Positions 41,497-49,664 of a stretch of DNA of 64,000 nt are shown here, in pieces. The position numbers were made by a program, and so were the translations under genes. Origin of the DNA: Streptomyces sp. ML-6 (lineage in GTDB: Bacteria > Actinomycetota > Actinomycetes > Streptomycetales > Streptomycetaceae). The first letter of the stretch is position 1; the number at the start of each line of letters is the position of its first letter. The notes below the pieces were generated by a model that was not told the origin of the DNA, did not search any database, and saw only the letters and a list, made by a program, of their open reading frames with translations. The DNA lies in assembly GCF_030116705.1 (NCBI RefSeq), contig NZ_JAOTIK010000001.1, positions 6,228,501 to 6,292,500 of the forward strand, written 5' to 3'.

Positions 41497-41918
41497 GCGC
41501 TCCCACCCCCACCACCGGTGACCTCGCATGGGTGCTGACCCCGCTGCTGGAACTGCCCGGTGTCCAGCACGCGGTGGTCGCCACCGGCGACGGACTCGTC
41601 GAGGGCGCCTCGCCCGGCCTGGACCGTGCCTCCGGCGAGCGGGTCGCCGCCATGACCGCCACCCTGCACGCCGCGGCCCGCGCGTTCACCACGGCCTTCA
41701 CCGACGCCGAGGCACCGCGCCTGGCCCAGACGGTCGTCGAGTCCGATCTGGGCTTCGCCATCGTCGTACCGGCCGGGAACAACACCACGCTCGCCCTGTT
41801 CGCGGAACCGGGGGCCAAGCTCGGCGACATCGCCTACCAGATGCAGGTGCAGGTCACCGCCCTCACCCGGGCGATGAACGCACCCGCCCGCAAGCCGGAC
41901 ACCACCGCCCGGCCATGA
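41493..41918 (+). CDS. cvnB: Roadblock/LC7 protein CvnB
   Basis: A 141-residue roadblock/LC7-domain protein (LAWVLTPLLELPGVQHAVVA through NTTLALFAEPGAKLGDIAYQ). In bacteria these proteins act as GTPase-regulating partners, as MglB does for MglA. GTG start overlaps cvnA and the stop overlaps cvnC (ATGA at 41915-41918), so the operon is tightly coupled. Confidence 0.9.
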   Translation: MSAPTPTTGDLAWVLTPLLELPGVQHAVVATGDGLVEGASPGLDRASGERVAAMTATLHAAARAFTTAFTDAEAPRLAQTVVESDLGFAIVVPAGNNTTLALFAEPGAKLGDIAYQMQVQVTALTRAMNAPARKPDTTARP

Positions 41919-42268
41919 CCGCCGGACCGGGTCGCCGCCTGATCCCCGCCTATCTGGTCACCGGCGGCCGGACCAGGCCCGCCGGTCCCGCGCTGGACCG
42001 GCTCGACGTACTCGTGCGCACCGGCACCGGCCTGCCCCCGGACCTCGGCTCGGAACAGCGCAGGCTGTGCGAGCTGCTCGAACCGGGCGCGCTCACCGTC
42101 GTCGAATGCGCGGCCCACCTGGACCTGCCGGTCAGCGCCACCGTCTTCCTGGCCACGGACCTCGCCGCCGCCGGACACCTGCACACCCGACCGCCCATCC
42201 CCAGCGCCGGGGAGATCGACCGGTCGCTCGTCGAGAGGCTGCTCGTTGGACTCCGCTCCCTCCACTGA
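41915..42268 (+). CDS. cvnC: DUF742 protein CvnC
   Basis: A 117-residue DUF742 protein. RLIPAYLVTGGRTRP is the family start; the centre is a winged-helix-like segment (EPGALTVVECAAHLDLPVSA) and the end is GEIDRSLVERLLVGLRSL. It links the other conservon proteins in proposed models; DNA binding has not been settled. Its 3' end overlaps cvnD by 23 bp. Confidence 0.9.
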   Translation: MTAGPGRRLIPAYLVTGGRTRPAGPALDRLDVLVRTGTGLPPDLGSEQRRLCELLEPGALTVVECAAHLDLPVSATVFLATDLAAAGHLHTRPPIPSAGEIDRSLVERLLVGLRSLH

Positions 42269-42860
42269 ACACACCGGCGTCGGCTATCTGCCGCCCGCCG
42301 CCAGGACCCTGATGAAGCTCGTCGTCACGGGGCCGTTCGGCGTGGGCAAGACCACCTTGATCCGTACGCTGTCGGAGATCGCCACGCTGCACACCGAAGA
42401 GGCGATGACCCAGTCCAGCACCCGGCTCGACGACACCGCGGGACTGCCGGACAAGACCACGACCACGGTCGCGATCGACTTCGGCCGGCTCACCGTCCTG
42501 GACGACCTGGTGCTCTACATGTTCGGCACCCCGGGTCAGCAGCGGTTCCTCCCGCTCTGGGAGGACATCGCGCGCGGTGCGCTCGGCGCCCTCGTCCTGG
42601 TCGACACCCGCAGGCTCGCCGACTCCTTCGCGGTCATGGACATGGTCGAGGAGCAGGGGCTGCCGTACGCGGTCGCCGTCAACCGCTTCCCGGACGCCCC
42701 CGTCCACCCCGACGAGGTCCTGCGGGGACACCTCGACCTCGCGCCCGAGACCCCGCTGGTGCAGTGCGACGCCCGCGAGCGCCGCGGCGGCATCGACGCC
42801 CTGATCGCCCTGGCCGAACACGTGCTGACCCGGATGCCCCGGCCCGAGGACCCGTCATGA
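42246..42860 (+). CDS. cvnD: Conservon small GTPase CvnD
   Basis: A 204-residue ATP/GTP-binding protein of the MglA/Ras-like group. The P-loop is GPFGVGKTT near residue 29, the switch II region is MFGTPGQQRF, and AVAVNRFPD takes the place of the NKxD specificity motif. The start is TTG 42246, inside cvnC. It is presumed to be the nucleotide-dependent switch controlled by CvnB. The stop overlaps the P450 start by 4 bp. Confidence 0.9.
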   Translation: MDSAPSTEHTGVGYLPPAARTLMKLVVTGPFGVGKTTLIRTLSEIATLHTEEAMTQSSTRLDDTAGLPDKTTTTVAIDFGRLTVLDDLVLYMFGTPGQQRFLPLWEDIARGALGALVLVDTRRLADSFAVMDMVEEQGLPYAVAVNRFPDAPVHPDEVLRGHLDLAPETPLVQCDARERRGGIDALIALAEHVLTRMPRPEDPS

Positions 42861-44131
42861 CACCGTACGCACAGCCGCCGCAGCCCCTCGCCCTGTACGG
42901 CCCGGACTTCGCCGCCGACCCGCGGAGCCACTACCGGCGCCTGCGCGAGCACGGGCCCCTCGCCCCGGTCCGGCTCGCCCCCGGCATCGACGCCCTGCTG
43001 GTCACCGACTACCAGGCCGCCGTCGACCTGCTGCGCGACACCCACACCTTCACCAAGGACCCGCGCGCCTGGCAGGCCACCGTCCCCGAGGACTCGCCGA
43101 TCCTGCCCATGCTCGGCCACCGCCCCACCGCGCTCTTCAGCGACGGCGAGGCGCACGCCCGCTACCGCGCCGCCATCAACGACGGCCTCGCCCTGATCGA
43201 ACCGCACGTCCTGCGGGCCGAGGTCACCCGGGTCGCGAAGCGGCTCATCGGCGAATTCGCCGCCACCGGGAGCGCCGACCTCATCGCCCAGTACGCCCGG
43301 CGGCTCCCCGTGCACGTCTTCGTCACCTGGTTCGGCACGGCGCCGAAGGACAGCGAACGCGTCGTCGAGGCCGCCACCAGAATGTTCAACTCCGCCGAGG
43401 ACGCCGCCACCGCCTACGCCGACCTGGTCGAGGTCGTCACCGCCCTGGTCGCCGACCGGCGCGCCCGCCCGCGCCGCGACCTCACCTCGTACCTCCTCGG
43501 CCATCCGGCCGGTCTCGACAACGACGAGACCGTGCGTCAGATCACCCTGATCATGAGCGCGGGCCACGATCCGACGACCAATCTGATCGGCAACGCGCTG
43601 CTGCACATGCTCACCGACACCCGCTACGCGGGCTCGCTGCACGGCGGTGCGAAGACGGCGCACGAGGCGATCGACGAGGTCCTCTGGCAGGACCCGCCCC
43701 TGGCCAACCTGTCGGCCCACTACCCCCGGCACGACACGGAGTTCCACGGCGTGCGGCTGCGCGCGGGGCAGCTGATCCTGGTCTCCTACGCCGCGGCCAA
43801 CGCCCAGTCCGCGCCCGACCTCAAGAACCCCGTGCCCCGTTCCGGCTCCAGCGCCCACCTGGCCTGGTCCGCGGGCCCGCACCGCTGCCCGGCGAAACAA
43901 CCGGCGCTGCTCATCGCCATGACCGCGATCGAACAGCTCACCAGCCAGCTGTGCGACGCGGAACTCGCGGTTCCGGTCAGTGCGCTGAAATGGCGTCCGG
44001 GACCCTTCCACCGTGCGCTGGTCCGGCTTCCGGTACGGTTCACCCCCGTCGACATGATGGCGGAAACCGACCGGCAGCGGCCTTCCGGGCACGGGCCCGA
44101 GGAGCCCCCGGCGGTGTCGATCGGCCGGTGA
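42857..44131 (+). CDS. cvnE: CYP157-like cytochrome P450 (CvnE) without ExxR
   Basis: A 424-residue soluble P450 encoded as the last gene of the conservon. The I helix is MSAGHDPTTN and the heme ligand is C344 in WSAGPHRCPAK. The K-helix ExxR motif, otherwise almost invariant, reads E274-V-L-W277 here. The CYP157 family of Streptomyces, which occurs in conservons, is known for lacking ExxR, so this is a family feature and not a sequencing error. The substrate is unknown, and a role coupled to CvnA-D signalling is inferred from the operon. Confidence 0.87.
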   Translation: MTPYAQPPQPLALYGPDFAADPRSHYRRLREHGPLAPVRLAPGIDALLVTDYQAAVDLLRDTHTFTKDPRAWQATVPEDSPILPMLGHRPTALFSDGEAHARYRAAINDGLALIEPHVLRAEVTRVAKRLIGEFAATGSADLIAQYARRLPVHVFVTWFGTAPKDSERVVEAATRMFNSAEDAATAYADLVEVVTALVADRRARPRRDLTSYLLGHPAGLDNDETVRQITLIMSAGHDPTTNLIGNALLHMLTDTRYAGSLHGGAKTAHEAIDEVLWQDPPLANLSAHYPRHDTEFHGVRLRAGQLILVSYAAANAQSAPDLKNPVPRSGSSAHLAWSAGPHRCPAKQPALLIAMTAIEQLTSQLCDAELAVPVSALKWRPGPFHRALVRLPVRFTPVDMMAETDRQRPSGHGPEEPPAVSIGR

Positions 44132-44235
44132 ACCGTGTCGGTGGTACGCCGAACGGGTGAGTGGCGAGAGAATTGCACGATGAACAGCGAGCGCAGCGGG
44201 CGCAACGCGGACCGAAGCACAGACGGGGTGGTCCG

Positions 44236-44637
44236 GTGAGCAGGTACGACAGGTACGACGTCACGGACGAGCAGTGGGAGGGGCTTGCCCAGGTCGTGCC
44301 TCTGCGCAGCCGCAACGAGTGGCCGTCCAGAGTGGACCATCGCGCGGTCCCCGAGGAGAGCACGGCGAGCGAACAGCGACGACTTGTCGTCCTGCGGGTC
44401 CAGGTCTTCGCGGACGCCCGGGAGGTGGCCGAGTACCTGGTCGCGCAGATTCCGGTGCTCCTCGACCTGACCAGCGCCGAGACGGACGTGGCCAAGCGGA
44501 TCCTGGACTTCACCAGCGGGGTCGTCTTCGGCCTGGAGAGCGGCATGCACCGGGTGGACCGGAACGTCTTCCTGCTGTCGCCGCTCGGCATGGAGGTCGA
44601 GGGGGTCGCGGCAGCGGCGGGAATCCCCGGTTCGTAG
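44236..44637 (+). CDS. sepF: SepF-family cell division protein
   Basis: A 133-residue SepF paralogue. VFADAREVAEYLVAQIPVLL, DVAKRILDFTSGVVFGLESG and MHRVDRNVFLLSP cover the SepF core that dimerises and binds FtsZ. The N-terminal membrane-binding helix of the main SepF is not obvious; instead the protein starts SRYDRYDVTDEQWEGLAQVV, which resembles a known group of short Streptomyces SepF-like proteins. GTG 44236 is chosen since the region before it (from 44161) is a charged, poorly conserved stretch. It follows the conservon by 104 bp. Confidence 0.82.
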   Translation: MSRYDRYDVTDEQWEGLAQVVPLRSRNEWPSRVDHRAVPEESTASEQRRLVVLRVQVFADAREVAEYLVAQIPVLLDLTSAETDVAKRILDFTSGVVFGLESGMHRVDRNVFLLSPLGMEVEGVAAAAGIPGS

Positions 44638-44685
44638 CGGGCCCCGCGGGCCCCGCCGGAGCACGGGCGCCGTCGGGCGGCGGGG

Positions 44686-44746
44686 CCGCCGGGCCGGGAG
44701 GTACGACCCGCACGGCCCGTGCGGGTCGTACCTCCCGGCCCGGCGG
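44686..44746. terminator. Perfect 29-bp stem with 3-nt loop
   Basis: 44686-44714 and 44718-44746 are exact reverse complements separated by GCC, centred at 44716. It starts 49 bp after the sepF stop. No T-tract follows. It is by far the longest perfect stem in the window and would be a very strong terminator or a cruciform. Confidence 0.85.
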
Positions 44747-44834
44747 GGCACGGCGGTTCACCGGGTAGCCCGATCGTAGGAAGGTCGTTCAGGCGGAACG
44801 GTTCGGCAGTTCGTGCCGTGCGTACGGTCCGCCC

Positions 44835-46079
44835 ATGACTGCTCTCCGCCCGGATGCCATCCCGCCGTCCCCCGCCGACCTGCCCGAGCCCGGTCCCGTA
44901 CCGGCGGTTGCCGACACGGGACCGTCCGGCGGGCGGGGCCGTGCCGTGCGTACGGTCCGCCCGACCGGCCCGGTCGTCACCGAACTGCGGCTGTCCGCCT
45001 TCGCCTCGCACCGGGGCGCGACCTTCCCCATCCGCCCGGTCACGCTCTTCGGCGGGCCCGGCGGCAGCGGCAAGACGAACGTGCTGCGGGCGTACGGCGC
45101 GCTGGCGCGGCTGGCCGACGGGGAACCGCTGGAGGCGGCGTTCCCGGACCCGGGCGGCTGCGTGCCGGAGGGCGCCGTGCCCGACGACCAGGGACGGCGC
45201 GGGTTCCGGATCGGCTGCACGGCGGACGGCCCGGCGGGCCAGGTGCGGCTCGACGTCGCGGTCCAGGCGGAGCCCACCCTCCGGATCGTCGGCGAACGGC
45301 TCACCGGCGGCGGCGAGACCCTGCTCACCACCGCGCTGCGCGACCCGGGGCGCTCGACGGTCCAGGCGGCCTGGCACACCGCCGACGTGGTCCCGGTGAC
45401 CCGGGCTCCGCTGCCGGGCGACCGGCTCGGGACGGCCCTGCTGCCGCTGCGGGTCGCGGGCCGGACCGCGGGCCAGTTACAGGTCCTGGCCGCGGCCGAG
45501 CAGATGGTCGTGGCCCTGCGGTCGGTCTTCCGGTGCGAGCCGCAGCCGCGGCGGATGCGGGCCCCCGCGCCGCCCGGCGCCGACGGGCTGCGCCGGAGCT
45601 GCGAGAACATCGCGGCGGTGCTGGAACGGGTGCACGCGCGGTCCGCCCGGCGCCGCACCCGGCTGGTCGCGGCGGTGCGCGCCGGCTGCGCGGGGCCGGT
45701 GACCGGACTGGACGTCGAACGGCTCGGGGACGGATCGCTGAGCGCGACAGTCGCCCGCGGCGAGGGGCGTGCCACGCCGATCGGGCGGCTCGGCGACGGC
45801 GAGCTGAGGTATCTCGCGCTGGCCCTGGTGCTGCTCACCGGCCCCGGCGTGCAGGCGGTGGACCCCGCGGGCGAGGTGCCGTCGGCCGTGCAGACCCTCA
45901 CCGTGCTGACCGACGGGTTCGACCGGGACCTGGACGGGCGGCAGTTGCGCGAACTCCTGTCCCTGGCGGTGTCGATCGGCGGGGCCGGACACCTCCGGCT
46001 GCTGGGCACGGTCACGGAGTCCGGGGCGGTACGGGCCCGGGAGGTCCCCGGGGTGTCGGTGGTAGACCTGGGGCCGTGA
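44835..46079 (+). CDS. RecF/OLD-like AAA family ATPase
   Basis: A 414-residue ATPase. After a Pro-rich leader of about 45 residues comes VVTELRLSAFASHRGATFPI, the first strand of SMC/RecF-type heads, and a P-loop GGPGGSGKTN at residues 73-82. LRYLALALVLLTGP resembles the signature/Walker B side, though the classic DE pair is not clear (LTVLTDGFDRDL may replace it). It looks like a single-chain AAA_21-type ATPase. Its stop overlaps the start of a MazG-like gene by GTGA, so the two are co-translated. TACGGT ends 7 nt before the ATG, suggesting a leaderless mRNA. The role is unknown; defence or nucleotide-pool control are possibilities. Confidence 0.75.
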   Translation: MTALRPDAIPPSPADLPEPGPVPAVADTGPSGGRGRAVRTVRPTGPVVTELRLSAFASHRGATFPIRPVTLFGGPGGSGKTNVLRAYGALARLADGEPLEAAFPDPGGCVPEGAVPDDQGRRGFRIGCTADGPAGQVRLDVAVQAEPTLRIVGERLTGGGETLLTTALRDPGRSTVQAAWHTADVVPVTRAPLPGDRLGTALLPLRVAGRTAGQLQVLAAAEQMVVALRSVFRCEPQPRRMRAPAPPGADGLRRSCENIAAVLERVHARSARRRTRLVAAVRAGCAGPVTGLDVERLGDGSLSATVARGEGRATPIGRLGDGELRYLALALVLLTGPGVQAVDPAGEVPSAVQTLTVLTDGFDRDLDGRQLRELLSLAVSIGGAGHLRLLGTVTESGAVRAREVPGVSVVDLGP

Positions 46080-46444
46080 CAGAACTCGATGTACGGACCC
46101 TTCAGCGACGGCTCGCCGCGTTCGCGGCCGCGCGGGACTGGGGTCGGTACCACACCCCGAAGAACCTGGCGGCGGCGCTGAGCGTCGAGGCGTCCGAACT
46201 GGTCGAGATCTTCCAGTGGCTGACGCCGGAGGAGTCGGCGCGGGTGATGGAGAGCCCCGGGACGGCGCACCGGGTCGCGGACGAGGTGGCGGACGTCCTC
46301 GCGTACCTGCTGCAGTTCTGCGAGGTGCTGGGGATCGATCCGCTGGAGGCGCTGGCCGAGAAGATCGACCGGAACGAGGCCCGATTCCCGGTGCCGGGGC
46401 TCCCGGCCGCCTCCGAAACACCCGACCGTCACTCTTCGGAGTGA
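46076..46444 (+). CDS. MazG-like nucleotide pyrophosphohydrolase
   Basis: A 122-residue all-alpha NTP pyrophosphatase of the MazG/RS21-C6 group. The metal-binding pattern is visible as EASELVEIFQW followed by DEVADVLAYLLQFCE, the E-x-x-E and E-x-x-D pairs. RYHTPKNLAAALSVEASEL is typical of the dCTPase-like subgroup. It should hydrolyse a (deoxy)nucleoside triphosphate to monophosphate, for pool cleansing or depletion. It is coupled to the ATPase gene by a GTGA overlap. Confidence 0.87.
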   Translation: MTELDVRTLQRRLAAFAAARDWGRYHTPKNLAAALSVEASELVEIFQWLTPEESARVMESPGTAHRVADEVADVLAYLLQFCEVLGIDPLEALAEKIDRNEARFPVPGLPAASETPDRHSSE

Positions 46445-46449
46445 TCGAC

Positions 46450-46476
46450 TTGCCCACAATCGATTTTGTGTCCACA
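46450..46476. other. Two DnaA-box-like 9-mers in an AT-rich gap
   Basis: TTGCCCACA at 46450-46458 and GTGTCCACA at 46468-46476 each differ by one base from TTGTCCACA and start 18 bp apart. The surrounding 46459-46500 is markedly AT-rich. No replication gene is near, so this is at most a DnaA-titration or regulatory site. Confidence 0.3.
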
Positions 46477-46566
46477 GATTTCCGAATTCCTCTGGCTTTT
46501 CGGTGCTGATGACCTCACTGTGGGTAATGGACGAGGGGACGGCCTTTCGTACGGACGGGGGAACGC

Positions 46567-47112
46567 ATGGAAGCGGAGCGGCTTGTCGGGGTCAGTCGTC
46601 GTGCGCTGGCTCAGAGCAGGGGGACGCCGGACATCATCGCGGAGGCATGGCAGGCCCAGGCGCTGGCCCAGGCGATCGGCAGCCGGCTGGCGGCCGACGG
46701 CCCCAAGGTGTTACGGGCCGAGGCGCGCGGCCTCAGCGAGATCGGCGGCCGCAGCGGCGGGACGCTGGACCACCCGGCGGCGCGGGCGGGGGTGGCGCGG
46801 GCCGCACAGCTCTCGGAGCTGGCCGAGCCGAGAGCGACGCTGACGGGCCTGGGCGCGCTGCTGGGCGAGGTGGGGATGGCCTTGGTGGGGGTGGCCTGCG
46901 AGACCGACGAACAGAGCCTCTACTGGCAGTGCATGGAGGCGATCGACGCGGCCGACGAGTCCATGGACCGGGTGCACGGGATGCTCCGCCGCCTCGATGA
47001 GCAGGACCGGGAACGACAACAGGATCTGGAGCGCGGCAGGGAGCGGGACGGCCCGTACGGTGCGGCGCGCGGCCCGGCGGGCCCGGCGGCGGCCGGTCGT
47101 GGCCGGCCGTGA
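46567..47112 (+). CDS. DUF6099-like conserved protein
   Basis: A 181-residue protein of unknown function, mostly helical: RRALAQSRGTPDIIAEAWQA, then LLGEVGMALVGVACETDEQS and WQCMEAIDAADESMDRVHGM. It resembles the streptomycete DUF6099 family. No catalytic motif, signal peptide or membrane helix is visible. The last 40 residues are Arg/Gly/Pro-rich and probably disordered. It stands alone on the plus strand 122 bp after the MazG-like gene. Confidence 0.65.
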   Translation: MEAERLVGVSRRALAQSRGTPDIIAEAWQAQALAQAIGSRLAADGPKVLRAEARGLSEIGGRSGGTLDHPAARAGVARAAQLSELAEPRATLTGLGALLGEVGMALVGVACETDEQSLYWQCMEAIDAADESMDRVHGMLRRLDEQDRERQQDLERGRERDGPYGAARGPAGPAAAGRGRP

Positions 47113-47268
47113 GCGCGCCGGGCCGCCGGAGCCCGGACAGCGGGGGCGGGGGTGCCGGATTCCAGCGACGGGGATGCGGGGCGGCGACCCTACCGGACTT
47201 CGGCGGCAACGGCGCGGGGGAGGGAGGCGAGGAGGGAGGCCCGGCGCCCGGAGGTGCAGGATGGATGC

Positions 47269-48192
47269 ATGGATCTTCGAATCTTCACCGAGCCCCAGCA
47301 AGGGGCGAGCTACGACACCCTGCTCACCGTCGCCAAGGCGGCCGAGGACCTCGGCTTCGACGCCTTCTACCGCTCCGACCACTATCTCCGCATGGGCCCG
47401 GGGGACGGACTGCCCGGTCCGACCGACGCATGGATCACGCTGGCCGGGCTGGCGCGCGAGACCGAGCGGATCCGGCTCGGCACCCTGATGACCGCGGGCA
47501 CGTTCCGGCTGCCCGGCGTCCTCGCCATCCAGGTCGCGCAGGTCGACCAGATGTCCGGCGGGCGCGTGGAGCTCGGCCTCGGAGCGGGCTGGTTCGAGGA
47601 GGAGCACAAGGCGTACGGCATCCCGTTCCCCAAGGAGAAGTTCGGCCGGCTGGAGGAGCAGCTGGAGATCGTCACCGGGCTGTGGGCCACCGAGGTCGGC
47701 AAGACGTTCAGCTTCGACGGCACCTACTACCAGCTCACCGATTCGCCCGCGCTGCCCAAACCGGCGCAGGCCAAGGTGCCGGTCCTGATCGGCGGCCACG
47801 GCGCGACGCGCACGCCGCGGCTCGCAGCCCGGTACGCGGACGAGTTCAACATCCCCTTCGCCTCCCTGGAGGACAGCGAGAAGCAGTTCGGTCGGGTCCG
47901 GGATGCGGCCGGGGCGATCGGCCGCGATCCCGACGCCCTGGTGTACTCCAACGCCCTGGTGGTCTGTGTCGGGAAGGACGACGCCGAGGTGGCGCGCCGT
48001 GCCGCCGTCATCGGTCGTGAGGTGGCGGAGCTGAAGGCGAACGGGCTCGCGGGCTCGCCCGCCGAGGTGGTCGACAAGATCGGCCGGTACGGCGCGATCG
48101 GCTCGTCCCGGATCTACCTCCAGGTCCTGGACCTGGACGATCTGGACCACCTGGAGCTGATCGCCTCCCAGGTGCAGCCCCAGCTCGGCTGA
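47269..48192 (+). CDS. LLM-class F420-dependent oxidoreductase
   Basis: A 307-residue luciferase-like TIM-barrel protein. DLRIFTEPQQGASYDTLL and FDAFYRSDHYLRMG start the barrel; GGRVELGLGAGWFEEEHKAY is the conserved cofactor-binding segment of the F420-dependent group. It should reduce or oxidise an unidentified substrate with coenzyme F420. ATG 47269 is preferred, with GGAGGTG about 12 nt upstream. It forms no evident operon with its neighbours. Confidence 0.85.
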   Translation: MDLRIFTEPQQGASYDTLLTVAKAAEDLGFDAFYRSDHYLRMGPGDGLPGPTDAWITLAGLARETERIRLGTLMTAGTFRLPGVLAIQVAQVDQMSGGRVELGLGAGWFEEEHKAYGIPFPKEKFGRLEEQLEIVTGLWATEVGKTFSFDGTYYQLTDSPALPKPAQAKVPVLIGGHGATRTPRLAARYADEFNIPFASLEDSEKQFGRVRDAAGAIGRDPDALVYSNALVVCVGKDDAEVARRAAVIGREVAELKANGLAGSPAEVVDKIGRYGAIGSSRIYLQVLDLDDLDHLELIASQVQPQLG

Positions 48193-48564
48193 GCCGGGGT
48201 GCGGCCCCGGTTCGTCTGAAGCCGGGGAGCTGGGTGGGTCGGGGAGCCGGGCGGGCCGGGAAGCTGGGACCGGGCGGGCCGGGGCCTGCCGACCGGGAGA
48301 CAAGGCGAGGCCGGCCGGAGCGGCCTCCGCCCCGACTGCCCCGCCCGGTCCGCTCGGCACCCGGCACCCGGCCCCGGTCCGCTCGGCTCCGGCTCCCCCG
48401 CCCGCTCGGCCCCGGCACCCGGTCCGCTCGGCCCCGGCACCCGGTCCGCTCGGCCCCGGCTCCCGGCCCACGGCTCGCTCGGCCCCGCCGAGTCCCCGTC
48501 CCGTTTCCCTGTCCCGTTTCCCCGCCCCGTTTGTTCCGATGTGTGAAGGACCGAGGGAGTCACC
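48193..48564. other. Intergenic region with 22-bp repeats
   Basis: No gene is seen. 48195-48300 is GGGCCGGG-type simple sequence. Units of 22 bp beginning CCGCTCGGCCCCGG lie at 48402-48423 and 48424-48445, with a partial third copy to about 48466 and older relatives before and after. GAGGGAG at 48554-48560 is the ribosome site of the next gene. Confidence 0.65.
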
Positions 48565-49620
48565 GTGCGACCCGCCCGTGCAGCCGATGGCCCGACCGTC
48601 CCCGAAGTCCCCGGGCCCCTGTCCGGTTCCGCCTCCGGTTCTGCCCCCGGGGCCGGGGCGCGGGCCGGGCGCCCGTCCGGCCGCACGCTCGAACGTGCCC
48701 TTGCGCAGGGGCCGGTCCTGCTGGACGGAGGACTCTCCAACCAGCTGGAGGCGCAGGGCTGCGATCTGTCCGACGCCCTGTGGTCGGCCCGGTTGCTGGC
48801 AGACGGGCCCGAACAGATCGAGGCGGCGCACGCGGCCTATGTGCGGGCGGGCGCGCAGGTGCTCATCACCTCCGGGTACCAGGCGACCTTCGAGGGGTTC
48901 GCGCGGCGCGGCATCGGACGGGCGGAGGCCGAGGAGCTGTTCGCCCGCAGTGTGCGGCTGGCGCGGCGGGCCGCCGGCGCGGTGGAGCGGGACGTCTGGG
49001 TCGCCGCCTCGGTCGGCCCGTACGGGGCGATGCTGGCGGACGGCAGCGAGTACCGCGGCCGCTACGGGCTCTCCGTGCGGGAGCTGGAGCGGTTCCACCG
49101 GCCCCGGATCGAGGCGCTGACCGCCGCCGGGCCCGATGTGCTGGCGCTGGAGACGGTGCCGGACATCGACGAGGCCGAGGCGTTGCTGCGGGCGGTGGAG
49201 GGGTGCGGGCTGCCCGTCTGGCTCTCGTACAGCGTGGCGGGCGACCGGACCAGGGCCGGGCAGCCGCTGGAGGCGGCCTTCGCCCTGGCCGCGGGCCGGG
49301 ACCAGGTGATGGCCGTGGGGGTGAACTGCTGCGACCCGCAGGACGCGGACCGGGCGGTGCGGGTGGCCGCCGAGGTGGCGGACAAGCCGGTCGTCGTCTA
49401 CCCCAACAGCGGTGAGCGCTGGGATGCCGGGAGACGGGCCTGGGCCGGTGCCCCCACCTTCGATCCGGGGCGGACGAGCGCGTGGCGAAGCGCCGGCGCC
49501 CGGCTGATCGGCGGCTGCTGCCGGGTCGGCCCGGACCTCGTCGCGGAGCTGGCCGGGATGCTCGGCCGGCCGGTGGCGGGCCCGGCGGAAGAAGGGGCGA
49601 AGACGCGCCCGGACGAGTGA
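48565..49620 (+). CDS. mmuM: Homocysteine S-methyltransferase
   Basis: A 351-residue zinc-dependent methyltransferase of the MmuM/BHMT family, which makes methionine from homocysteine with S-methylmethionine or SAM as donor. After a 40-residue low-complexity leader the core begins VLLDGGLSNQLEAQGCDLSD. Zinc cysteines are visible at C255-C256 in GVNCCDP (one of them the ligand) and C318-C319 in IGGCCR. GTG 48565 has GAGGGAG upstream; a later start would drop the leader without touching the core. No methionine gene lies beside it. Confidence 0.88.
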   Translation: MRPARAADGPTVPEVPGPLSGSASGSAPGAGARAGRPSGRTLERALAQGPVLLDGGLSNQLEAQGCDLSDALWSARLLADGPEQIEAAHAAYVRAGAQVLITSGYQATFEGFARRGIGRAEAEELFARSVRLARRAAGAVERDVWVAASVGPYGAMLADGSEYRGRYGLSVRELERFHRPRIEALTAAGPDVLALETVPDIDEAEALLRAVEGCGLPVWLSYSVAGDRTRAGQPLEAAFALAAGRDQVMAVGVNCCDPQDADRAVRVAAEVADKPVVVYPNSGERWDAGRRAWAGAPTFDPGRTSAWRSAGARLIGGCCRVGPDLVAELAGMLGRPVAGPAEEGAKTRPDE

Positions 49621-49664
49621 AATTACCTGGTGGGGGAGAAGTGAACCGGACCATAATCGGACGT

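Noticed and set aside
46450..46476. Replication origin
   Set aside because: Only two imperfect boxes, and no dnaA, dnaN or gyrase gene nearby.
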